Source of the DNA: JBEKYD01 sp049511335
Lineage (GTDB): Bacteria; Acidobacteriota; Terriglobia; Bryobacterales; Bryobacteraceae
DNA length: 64,000 nucleotides
Assembly (NCBI GenBank): GCA_049511335.1
Contig: JBEKYD010000002.1
Span: 1 to 64,000 of the forward strand
Reading direction: 5' to 3'
A model generated the notes under the pieces. The model was not told the DNA's origin and did not search any database. It saw only the letters and a program-made list of their open reading frames with translations. Of the stretch, positions 57,421-64,000 are shown in pieces (within the stretch, counting starts at the first letter, position 1; each line of letters begins with the position of its first letter). Both the position numbers and the translations under genes were made by a program.

Positions 57421-57571
57421 TTAGTTCTCGGATGGCAAGGATTGCATTCACGTGGCGCTGCAGGCAATCGAGGCGCTCGGCCGGCGTCAGTGAGAGCATC
57501 CAGCGGATCAGCGTCAAATCCACGCCATCTTCGCTGTAATCGGTTTGTGGTTGCGGATCCTGGTCCGCCAC
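57407..57571 (-). CDS. Small partner of the nucleotidyltransferase
   Basis: A 54-residue frame from GTG 57571 with AGGAGG just upstream, reading ADQDPQPQTDYSEDGVDLTL, then IRWMLSLTPAERLDCLQRHV and ending NAGE. It overlaps the nucleotidyltransferase start. A short acidic N-terminus and a helical LTPAERL core are visible; the function is unknown. The ribosome site and overlap make translation likely. Confidence 0.65.
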   Translation of the reverse strand: MADQDPQPQTDYSEDGVDLTLIRWMLSLTPAERLDCLQRHVNAILAIRELNAGE

Positions 57572-57587
57572 AGATCCTCCTACTATT

Positions 57588-58487
57588 TCAGCTCGGCTCC
57601 TGAACCGCGTCCCGATGGTGCAGCTTGACCTTGAAACCCGCCGCGCGCAATTTCTTGTGGATTTCTTCGGCGATCATCACCGAGCGGTGCTGCCCGCCGG
57701 TGCAGCCGAAACTGATGGTCAGGTAGCTCTTGCCCTCGCGAATATAATACGGCAGCAGGTACAGCAGCAATTCGGAAATTCTTTTTGTGAACTCCACCGT
57801 CTGTGGAAACGAACGGATATAGCGCGCCACCGCCGGATTCTTCCCGGTTTGGCGCTTGAAGCGCGGGATGTAGTTCGGATTGGGCAGAAAGCGAACGTCG
57901 AATACCAGGTCGCTTTCCGGCGGCAAACCGTTGCGATAGCCGAAGCTGTTCACATAGATCGCCAGGGTGGAACGGTCGCGCCGGCCGCTGAAGCGCTCGC
58001 CGATGAATTCGCGCAGCTCGTGCGCCGTAAGCTGGGAGGTATTGATCACCAGATCGGCCATGGCGCGGATGGCGGCCAGTTCCGTGCGCTCGGTCCCAAT
58101 GCTGCGGACGATGGAGCGGCTGGCGCCGAGCGGATGCGGGCGCCGGGTTTCGCTGAAACGGCGAACGATGGCCGCATCGTCGGCTTCGAGGAAAATCAAC
58201 TGCACGGCAAGCGACTTCTTGATATCCGCGAAAACCTTGGGGAAGCGTTTCAGCCCTTCGCCTTCGCGAATGTCCACCACCAGGGCCGCGGCCGGGATGC
58301 TGGTGTTGTCGCGCGTCAGCTCGGCGAACTTGGGAATCAGCTCTACCGGCAGGTTGTCCACCGAGTAGAACCCCAGGTCCTCCAGAGCCCGCAGGACGGA
58401 GCCCTTGCCGGAACCGCTCAGACCCGTGATAATGACCAGCTCCGGCCGGCGGCCGGAAGCCGCGGACGTGTTTGGGGCACGCGGCAT
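57588..58487 (-). CDS. rapZ: RNase adapter protein RapZ
   Basis: A 299-residue P-loop protein: Walker A in TGLSGSGKGSVLRALEDLGFYSVDNLP, and the C-terminal SFGCTGGQHRSV with YLTIS before. RapZ senses glucosamine-6-phosphate in enterobacteria and binds nucleotides; here the role is inferred. It stands next to hpf and near rpoN, as in many proteobacteria. Confidence 0.92.
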   Translation of the reverse strand: MPRAPNTSAASGRRPELVIITGLSGSGKGSVLRALEDLGFYSVDNLPVELIPKFAELTRDNTSIPAAALVVDIREGEGLKRFPKVFADIKKSLAVQLIFLEADDAAIVRRFSETRRPHPLGASRSIVRSIGTERTELAAIRAMADLVINTSQLTAHELREFIGERFSGRRDRSTLAIYVNSFGYRNGLPPESDLVFDVRFLPNPNYIPRFKRQTGKNPAVARYIRSFPQTVEFTKRISELLLYLLPYYIREGKSYLTISFGCTGGQHRSVMIAEEIHKKLRAAGFKVKLHHRDAVQEPS

Positions 58488-58496
58488 GGAACCGGT

Positions 58497-59048
58497 TTAC
58501 GCCTCGACCAGGTCGAAATGGCCGTCGCGGCGCCGCAGCAGGACCGAGAGACGATCGGTCTCGGCGTCGCGATACACCAAGTAATCGCGGCCCTTTTCAA
58601 TTTCGATCAAGGCCTCGTCGAGAGTCATCGGTTTGCGTTTCTTGTGATTATCGATGTGATAAATGCGCCGTTCGACCTCCGGTTCCGGCCCGGCCGGCGG
58701 CGCGGACGCTTCCACCGCGGCCTGCTCCGCCGGGGCGCCTTTGCGCGGCGTGCGTTTGGTGTCGCGCCACTTGGTGGTCGCTTTGAGGGCCTGCTTCTCC
58801 AGCTTGTCCGCCGCCGCGTGAATCGCCGAAAACAGATCCGTGGCCGATCCGATGCCTACCAACTCGTGGTTATAGTAGTGGACCGTGGCTTCCGCCTGAT
58901 GCAAATGGCGCTCCTGCGAGAGCACTACGTGCGCTTCGCATTCCCGCTTGCCGTCCAGCAGTTTGCCGATTTTGACGAAATGCGTCTCCAGCTTGGCGAG
59001 CTGCGCCGGCGCCAATCCCACCTGCCTGCCCGTGTATGTGATCTTCAT
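58497..59048 (-). CDS. hpf: Ribosome hibernation promoting factor, long form
   Basis: A 183-residue long HPF. The N-terminal domain MKITYTGRQVGLAPAQLAKLETHFVKI and the C-terminal dimerisation domain RKPMTLDEALIEIEKGRDYLVYRDAETDRLSVLLRRRDG are both present, separated by a Pro/Ala linker. It dimerises 70S ribosomes to 100S in stationary phase. The ATG at 59048 with a GGCGGA-like site is chosen. Confidence 0.92.
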   Translation of the reverse strand: MKITYTGRQVGLAPAQLAKLETHFVKIGKLLDGKRECEAHVVLSQERHLHQAEATVHYYNHELVGIGSATDLFSAIHAAADKLEKQALKATTKWRDTKRTPRKGAPAEQAAVEASAPPAGPEPEVERRIYHIDNHKKRKPMTLDEALIEIEKGRDYLVYRDAETDRLSVLLRRRDGHFDLVEA

Positions 59049-59167
59049 GAGCGTTCCGCCGTTTTTCGGCGGCGGTTGCGGCCAACCGCCGCCGGCACCT
59101 TCCTCTTTCTTTATAGCGCACAAGGAGCTGGACCACCTGCTGCAATTCGTAAGTAGTCGACCGGCAG

Positions 59168-59305
59168 CAACCGTTCCTTACAGTCGCGGCTCTGACTGGC
59201 GGCTCAGTGGCTATCTTCGCTATTCCCGATCCACATGCATCAAAAACGCCCTCCAGCCGGTGCGGAGAGCCGCAAGTCAGAGCCGCGACTGGCAAGGAGC
59301 GGTCG
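59168..59305. repeat. Long inverted repeat, third copy, imperfect
   Basis: Arm 59168-59197 and arm 59275-59305 match in 26 to 27 of about 30 positions, with a 77-base centre. They carry the AGTCGCGGCTCTGACT core of the elements at 3547 and 40362. Lies between rpoN and hpf. Confidence 0.7.
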
Positions 59306-59338
59306 CATGCAAATGATTGCCGGCGGCTGAAAGCTTCC

Positions 59339-60943
59339 CTACGGCCGCAGCCGCCGCTGATGCGTCGAAGGTATTTTCATGTCCTCGCGGTATTTGGCCA
59401 CGGTGCGGCGGGTGACGTTGATGCCGGCGGCTTCGAGCAGCGCCGTGATCTTTTCGTCTGTGAGGGGGTGGGTGCGGTCTTCCTCCTCGATCATTCTCTT
59501 CACCTTGCGCTTGAGCAACAACAGCGGCGTGAAGCTTCCCGAAGGTCCCTGCACGGCTTCGGAGAAGAAGTAGCGCAGTTCGAAAACTCCCTGCGGCGTG
59601 TGCGCGTACTTGCCGGCCACCGCGCGGCTGACCGTGGACGGGTGCACTCCCACTTCCTCCGCCACTTCTTTGATCATCATCGGCTTCAGGTGCTCGAGCC
59701 CGTTGGCCAGAAAGTCGGTCTGGCGGCGGACGATCGCCTGGCAAACCTTCAGGATGGTCTGCTTCCGCTGCTCGATGTTCTTCATCAACTGGATGGCCGA
59801 GGAGTAGCGCTCGCGCACGTAGTCCCGAACTTCCTTGGAAGCGCCGTTTTCCCGGTCCAGCATACGCCGGTATTGCACGTTGAGACGAAGCTGCGGCACG
59901 TCTTCGTCGTTCATTTGAATGATGTAGTCGTCGCCGTCCTTGATCAGATATACGTCCGGCTCGATCACCCTGGCGCCGGCGCCGGAATAGCGCAGGCCGG
60001 GCCGCGGATTCAAATGCCGGATCATATTCACGGCGATTTCAATGTGCTCCATGGGCCGGCCCAGCAGCCGCGCCAGCTCCTTATACTGGCGCATTTCGAG
60101 CAGGCGCATGTGGTCGGAGACGATCTGCCACGCCACTCCGCCCTTGCCGTTCACGCTTTCGATCTGGAGCAGCAGGCATTCGCGCAGGTCCCTCGCCGCG
60201 ATTCCCGCTTCGAGCGACTGGACGGCTTTCAGGCCCTGCTCCACCTCTTCCATCGAATGCTCGCCGGCGGCGGCGATTTCCGCCAGTGGCGTCGTCAAGT
60301 ACCCGTCGTCATCCAGGTTGCCGATGATGGATTCAGCCGCGTTGCGCACCGGGTCGGGAATCAAGCTCATGCTCAACCCCCGGCGCAAATAGTCTCCCAG
60401 CGTCTCCGGCGCCGAAAGAAAGGTCTCGAAAGACGGCTTTTCCACCGATTCCGATGCCGGACTCTTATAGCCCGGATCGAGATAATCGTCAAAAAACGAG
60501 CCGAAGTCGATTTCATCGAATGGATCGGAGGCGGCCGGGGTTTCGAGCGGGTCGTTGGTAGCCGAAGGGGCGCTCTCCGGCCCCGTCACCGTGGCGGCGG
60601 TCTCTTCGGCGTCCGCAAAAACGCTTCCATTGATGGCTACGTCGCCCGCGTTGCCATCCACGGAGCCCGATTCGTTCAATACCGCCGCTTCCAGAATCTC
60701 GCGGTCCGCGCGGTTGTTTTCCGGCTCCGCCTCCAGAAGGGGCAACAGCTCTTCGGGGGGGACTTCGTCGCCGCTTTCCTCGGTGGCCTCTTCCAGAACC
60801 GGATTCTTGACAATCTCCTGCGTGATCATTTCCTTCAGCTCCAGCCGGTTGAGCTGAAGGACCGTGACCATTTGGACTAGTCCGGGCGTGAGAATCTGCT
60901 TTTGTGCGACCTTAAGGTCCAATCGTGGCGACAGCAGGCTCAT
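59339..60943 (-). CDS. rpoN: RNA polymerase sigma-54 factor
   Basis: A 534-residue sigma-54. Region I (SLLSPRLDLKVAQKQILTPGLVQMVTVLQLNRLEL), an acidic region II, the core-binding domain, the helix-turn-helix KEVAEEVGVHPSTVSRAVAGKYAHTPQG and the RpoN box TRRTVAKYREDMKIPS are all present. It directs RNA polymerase to -24/-12 promoters with enhancer-binding activators. It precedes hpf and rapZ on the same strand. Confidence 0.95.
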   Translation of the reverse strand: MSLLSPRLDLKVAQKQILTPGLVQMVTVLQLNRLELKEMITQEIVKNPVLEEATEESGDEVPPEELLPLLEAEPENNRADREILEAAVLNESGSVDGNAGDVAINGSVFADAEETAATVTGPESAPSATNDPLETPAASDPFDEIDFGSFFDDYLDPGYKSPASESVEKPSFETFLSAPETLGDYLRRGLSMSLIPDPVRNAAESIIGNLDDDGYLTTPLAEIAAAGEHSMEEVEQGLKAVQSLEAGIAARDLRECLLLQIESVNGKGGVAWQIVSDHMRLLEMRQYKELARLLGRPMEHIEIAVNMIRHLNPRPGLRYSGAGARVIEPDVYLIKDGDDYIIQMNDEDVPQLRLNVQYRRMLDRENGASKEVRDYVRERYSSAIQLMKNIEQRKQTILKVCQAIVRRQTDFLANGLEHLKPMMIKEVAEEVGVHPSTVSRAVAGKYAHTPQGVFELRYFFSEAVQGPSGSFTPLLLLKRKVKRMIEEEDRTHPLTDEKITALLEAAGINVTRRTVAKYREDMKIPSTHQRRLRP

Positions 60944-61120
60944 CTCGTACCCATAATATCACTGGAATTCCGTCGCACCGGCGAACTCTTTGCGGAGCCC
61001 TAGCATTTTTTGTGCCGTTTTCAACGGTAGCCGCGACTTTGGGCATCTTTGTGCGCGGAAACCAGGAAATGCTCCACCCGTTCCGCGCTTCTGCGACGGG
61101 GGCTCCGGTTCCACGGGCGA

Positions 61121-61225
61121 TGGAAGCTGTTTAGCAAGACCGCATCCGGGCGGTACCTGGTCGTGGTGTTCACTTATGAAATGAATGCCGCAGAGAGGAG
61201 CAAGTATGCCCCGCAAATCGGCTGA
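61121..61225 (+). pseudogene. BrnT/RelE-like toxin, C-terminal remnant
   Basis: The frame reads WKLFSKTASGRYLVVVFTYEMNAAERSKYAPQIG and stops at TGA 61223-61225, overlapping the antitoxin start. In BrnT-type toxins a GRxLVVVFT strand is followed by an ITARDM..AERRKY tail; the part between seems deleted, and no N-terminal half is found upstream. Likely a dead toxin whose antitoxin survives. Confidence 0.4.
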
Positions 61226-61547
61226 CCCCGTGAAATCCAAGGCGGACGCCGGGCAAGCCGGCTGGTACGCGACCCCGCAAGGTCGCCGGCAGACGCAGCG
61301 AGAGTTTGCTCGCGCGCTCAAGGACGGGACTCTGGTTCGGTCGGCCGGATCGAAAATCGCGAAAAGCGATCCGAAGGTGCTGGAGCAGCTCATGGAAGAG
61401 GCGAAACGGAACGCGACCCGCTCCATCTCGATTCGTGTCCCGATCGCCGACCTCGAACAGGCACGGCAGATCGCCGAAAAGACCCGTGTCGGCTACCAAA
61501 CCGTGCTCAAGCAAGCCATCAGAGAAGGTTTGAAGCGGGCCGGCTGA
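61206..61547 (+). CDS. CopG/BrnA-like antitoxin
   Basis: A 113-residue protein with a C-terminal ribbon-helix-helix-like segment: ATRSISIRVPIADLEQARQIAEKTRVGYQTVLKQAIREGLKR. GAGGAG precedes the ATG. The N-terminal half is basic with GWYATPQGRRQTQREFARALKDGTLVRS. The gene overlaps the toxin remnant upstream, which is the layout of an intact toxin-antitoxin operon. Confidence 0.7.
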   Translation: MPRKSADPVKSKADAGQAGWYATPQGRRQTQREFARALKDGTLVRSAGSKIAKSDPKVLEQLMEEAKRNATRSISIRVPIADLEQARQIAEKTRVGYQTVLKQAIREGLKRAG

Positions 61548-61594
61548 TTCCGAAATTACGATGTCAGCCTGGATGGAGCCTGGCACCGGTTCCC

Positions 61595-62156
61595 TTAGGC
61601 GGCGGTTTGGGACTTGCCAAGGCAGCAGCGCTTGTATTTCTGGCCGCTGCCGCAAGGGCACGCTTCGTTGCGGCCGATTTTGGGTTCGGAGCGGCGGTAG
61701 GGTTCGGGCTTTTGTGCATTCTTGTGCAAATTTCCGGTTTTGCATTCTTGTGCAAGCGGGGGCTCCGCGGGGGCCTCTGGCTGCCGGGGTAGCGGGGCGT
61801 TGTTGAAAGTAAGGGATTTCTTTGGTTTGGCCGGAGAGGAAGGCATGGCGGTTTGGATAATGAAAATGGCGGCTTTGAGACGGACGGACGGGGAGGACTT
61901 GGGATCTTTGAGGACTTCGCGGAGAGAATCGAAGGCCAGCTCGGCGAGCTCTTGGGCGCGCTCGCGGAAGATGAGGGTGCGGTCGGACTCGAGATCGGCA
62001 AGCGCCTGTTGGAATTGCGGGGAACTGCTGCGCCAATTGGCGACGGTGTTGCGGTGAACGCCGGCTTGGGCGGCGGCGTTTGTGAGGTTCGCGCCGCTAG
62101 CTAGACAGGGCGTCGATGACCTGGAGTTGTTGAGCGGAGAGCTGGGAATCGTGCAT
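61595..62156 (-). pseudogene. HTH/SEC-C protein with a 4-base duplication
   Basis: The ATG at 62156 reads MHDSQLSAQQLQVIDALSS and then stops, while the next frame continues with SGANLTNAAAQAGVHRNTVANWRSSSPQFQQAL to GRNEACPCGSGQKYKRCCLG. Both join perfectly if one GCTA of the tandem GCTAGCTA at 62096-62103 is removed. The product has a helix-turn-helix, a long helix, the SPSVRLKAA block, an NLHKNA linker and a C-terminal SEC-C zinc motif. A truncated paralog is at 8266-8679. Confidence 0.75.
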
Positions 62157-62651
62157 GGGATCACTTCCGGCCCCACGATAGCGCGCGGGCAGTTCAGGGA
62201 CGGGGTGCGCGGAAGGTGCGGATTGGCTGTAGCTCTATGAAACGGTGGGAGTAAAAAAATATATCGAAAGTCTGTGACCGTCCTTTTCGCCGGCCGGCTT
62301 TTGTGCGTTCTTGTGTGTGGAAGCGGCATCGGCTGGGGCGGGTCTGGGGAAACAGGCGGGATGTTTCTGGGGTTCCCGAGCCTGTGGGAGCGGTCTGACT
62401 GATCCGCCAGTTCTGGGAATCAGCGACTGCGCTAATAGCGGCGAAAACGAGGAGCGATAAAATGTAGCGCATTGCGTTTTGGATTTCCAAATCCGCTTTT
62501 TCAAGCGCTGCGGCAAAATTCAGACCTTGCCATCGTGAAGTGTAGGCGCGCGGTAACGCGAAAGCAAGGGGGTTGCCCCGCCCTTGCCCTCGCCTTTCCA
62601 CACGAATCGCCCCGCCCTCGCCAGGGATTCCGGTCGACGCGGTACCGTGGA
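62157..62651. other. Gap with a possible secreted-protein remnant
   Basis: The minus strand has a frame from ATG 62472 (MRYILSLLVFAAISAVADSQ) that looks like a signal peptide and then turns into low-complexity sequence ending at 62194. It may be a remnant. A diverged GTGCA repeat is near 62293-62310. No other gene is seen. Confidence 0.35.
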
Positions 62652-63029
62652 ATGATGCGAATCCTTGTTTTAACCGACGACAACGGAACGACCCGTGTAA
62701 GGGAAAGCCGAGAGGTTTTCGATGTAGCGGAGTTCAAGCTGGTCTACACCTGTCCGGACTGCAAGAACGAGTTCATCTTCACGGCGGATAAGGAGGGCGA
62801 GCCAAAGCAAAGCTGGCGTGCCTGTCCAGTTTGCGCAAAGAACCTTACGTTGTTTGATACCGGCACGGCAACGCCCGAGGTCTTGCTGTGGGAGGCGCTT
62901 TCCCTGTACCGGTCGTTCTACGAATTCGTAACGACGCGGCATCCGTTTCCGGAACTGAAGCTGCTGGTGACGGTACCGGCGGCGGAGCCGAAACCGGCCA
63001 GCAGTCCGGCGAAGCCAACAGCTACCTAG
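62652..63029 (+). CDS. Zinc-ribbon hypothetical protein
   Basis: About 125 residues. Two CxxC pairs (YTCPDCKNEF and RACPVCAKNL) separated by 25 residues form a likely zinc ribbon. A helix (VLLWEALSLYRSFYEFV) follows, and then a Pro/Ala-rich tail. The start at 62652 (or 62655) is chosen. Function unknown. No operon partner. Confidence 0.55.
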   Translation: MMRILVLTDDNGTTRVRESREVFDVAEFKLVYTCPDCKNEFIFTADKEGEPKQSWRACPVCAKNLTLFDTGTATPEVLLWEALSLYRSFYEFVTTRHPFPELKLLVTVPAAEPKPASSPAKPTAT

Positions 63030-63039
63030 TCTGGTGCGC

Positions 63040-63071
63040 CTGTCCGCCTGTCCGCCTGTCCGCCTGTCCGC
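63040..63071. repeat. Tandem CCTGTCCG octamer, four copies
   Basis: Four perfect copies of an eight-base unit just after the zinc-ribbon gene. The rest of the 350-base gap (63030-63380) holds no gene except the tRNA-like fragment. Confidence 0.75.
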
Positions 63072-63319
63072 GTGGGAGGCGTCGCCGCGAGCAACGTTCC
63101 GCCGGTTGTTCCGCCAAGTAGTCCGCCGTCGATTCCCGCCGCCCGTGTCGCCGCCGTACAGCCTTACATGGAAATGGCAGGGCCGAAGCACCGACCCTGC
63201 CGTAAAACTAGCTTCCAAAACACTGCCTCATTCCACGGAGGCAAATCCGACGAGCCAAAAGTTTTGGAATGAAACGGAATGAAACTGCGTTTGGGAATGT
63301 CTGTAAGTGATTGAAAACA

Positions 63320-63395
63320 TGGTGGCCAGGGACGGAATCGAACCGCCGACGCCAGCCATTTCAGGGTTGCGCCCGCCGGTTCAGCGAAACGGAAG
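63320..63395 (-). tRNA. tRNA-Phe(GAA)-like sequence with damaged 5' part
   Basis: On the minus strand, the T arm GGCGG-TTCGATT-CCGTC, the 3' acceptor strand CCTGGCC, A and encoded CCA are intact (63320-63347). Upstream the anticodon arm CAACC-CTGAAAT-GGCTG (one mismatch) has anticodon GAA. The D arm is only partly paired, and the expected 5' strand GGCCAGG is absent. Probably a decayed tRNA or the 3' half copied as an attachment site by an integrated element. Confidence 0.55.
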
Positions 63396-63650
63396 ATACA
63401 CGATCTGATTCCGCCATTGTTCTGCTTGTGATGCGGCCCACACAAGAAGAAGTGAATCGATGATCTCACCGATAGCGCTCGGCTGCTGGGGGACGATGAA
63501 TATGCCTGGAACTGGTTTGCCATCTTCGAGGCGATCCCGAAAATGCCACGTCATCGTCTGCCGGTCGTGGGTAATCAGAATGCGTTCTTGCTCAGCGGCA
63601 AGTTCAAGGAGCGCTGAATCTGTGGTTCCGCGTAAACGAGTAGTTTTCAC
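63381..63650 (-). CDS. DUF5615/PIN-like toxin, likely N-terminally truncated
   Basis: The product of 89 residues has LRGTTDSALLELAAEQERILITHDRQTMTWHF and GIFIVPQQ, the signature of DUF5615 PIN-like proteins. The usual first strand (LADENF...) is missing; upstream codons keep the frame open but do not resemble it. No DUF433 antitoxin is next to it. The end overlaps the tRNA-like fragment by 15 bases. Confidence 0.55.
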   Translation of the reverse strand: MKTTRLRGTTDSALLELAAEQERILITHDRQTMTWHFRDRLEDGKPVPGIFIVPQQPSAIGEIIDSLLLVWAASQAEQWRNQIVYLPFR

Positions 63651-63729
63651 ATCTGCAAATCGAATGCCTTTGCCGGCCGCGCCACGCGCTGAAGGAAAAC
63701 TCGCCCCGATTGCAGTACACTAATTCGAC

Positions 63730-64000
63730 ATGCGACGTTTATTCCTCGCCAGTCTGGTTTTTGCCTGCGCGGCGGGCGCAGGGACGTTTAGTCTGGAACA
63801 GGTTCTTTCGGCTCCGTTCCCTTATGAATTGACTGCCTCAGCCACCGGCGGAAACGTGGCGTGGGTTCTGAACGAGCACGGGGCGCGGAACGTGTGGGTG
63901 GCCATGGCGCCGAATTACACAGGCGTTCGCGCCACTTCGAATACCGAGGACGACGGCCAGGACGTGGGCCAGTTGCAGTGGACCCCGGATGGCAAGTCGG
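63730..64000 (+). CDS. S9-type peptidase/TolB-like protein, N-terminal part
   Basis: The first 90 residues before the window ends. A signal peptide (MRRLFLASLVFACAAGAG) is followed by FSLEQVLSAPFPYELTASATGGNVAWVLNEHGARNVWVAMAP, the beginning of the beta-propeller of prolyl-oligopeptidase-like S9 proteins common in Acidobacteria. The catalytic domain is beyond the edge. Confidence 0.65.
   Translation, partial: MRRLFLASLVFACAAGAGTFSLEQVLSAPFPYELTASATGGNVAWVLNEHGARNVWVAMAPNYTGVRATSNTEDDGQDVGQLQWTPDGKS

Noticed and set aside
57615..60880. Long plus-strand frames opposite rapZ, hpf and rpoN
   Set aside because: The minus-strand genes are unambiguous, and the plus frames are compositional shadows.
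61000..61060. Possible fourth copy of the long inverted-repeat family
   Set aside because: Only a short stretch with a GCCGCGACT core is shared, and no second arm was found.
63040..63071. Tandem octamers as a CRISPR array
   Set aside because: Units are eight bases without spacers, and no cas gene is present.

Overview
The window reads as a chromosomal segment of an Acidobacteriota bacterium, most likely of the Solibacter/Bryobacter group. The reasons are lineage-flavoured families (ADOP-type permeases coupled to a PadR regulator, a VWFA-related secreted protein, a long Asp-box/sortilin-like secreted protein, hopanoid side-chain genes), high GC, and many short palindromic intergenic repeats. 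This placement is inferred from protein families; no rRNA gene is present. No CRISPR array and no intact prophage was seen.

Layout. 0-5 kb: a CHAD protein split by an in-frame stop, a YjhG-type sugar-acid dehydratase and a membrane acyltransferase. 5.2-8 kb: a lower-GC island with a nucleoside phosphorylase-like gene and a STAND/NB-ARC-TPR gene. They overlap out of frame across a run of ten A, so a -1 slip would fuse them into an NLR-like protein. This is the strongest candidate for an undescribed system. 8-21 kb: mostly housekeeping genes (3-methyladenine glycosylase, VWFA protein, RfbD, SPL-like radical SAM, UvrD/PcrA helicase with a tiny basic partner, amino-acid permease, CysE, SpeA), plus a decayed ParDE module and a VapBC module.

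21.7-28 kb: a compact suf operon (sufB-C-D-S-U, a SufT-like gene, then an Rrf2 regulator) behind a good sigma70-type promoter. 28-32 kb: hopanoid genes hpnJ and hpnI and a divergent adenylate kinase. 32-39 kb: a PadR gene with two matching palindromic operators and an ADOP permease array, of which one copy is intact, one carries a nonsense codon and two are only C-terminal stubs. 39-45 kb: a minus-strand operon with two UroD-type methyltransferases, a corrinoid protein, a homocysteine methyltransferase, a sugar isomerase and a PhyH oxygenase, which looks like corrinoid-dependent demethylation feeding methionine.

45-64 kb: a restriction-enzyme fragment, an orphan HigA, an amidohydrolase, a PilT ATPase, a phosphoesterase, prfB with its programmed +1 frameshift, TsaC, a PMT-type glycosyltransferase, the sortilin-like protein, a nucleotidyltransferase with a small partner, the rapZ-hpf-rpoN cluster, remnants of toxin-antitoxin modules, a broken HTH/SEC-C gene, a tRNA-Phe-like 3' fragment and the start of an S9-type peptidase.

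Across the window, intergenic space is occupied by several families of hairpins: long inverted repeats sharing one arm sequence, TAGGGCGGAC palindromes, TGGCAC-N-GGCTT hairpins, ACTCTT-loop hairpins and CAGTTGTCAGT simple repeats. Many toxin-antitoxin and restriction genes are partial, which suggests an accessory genome in active decay.
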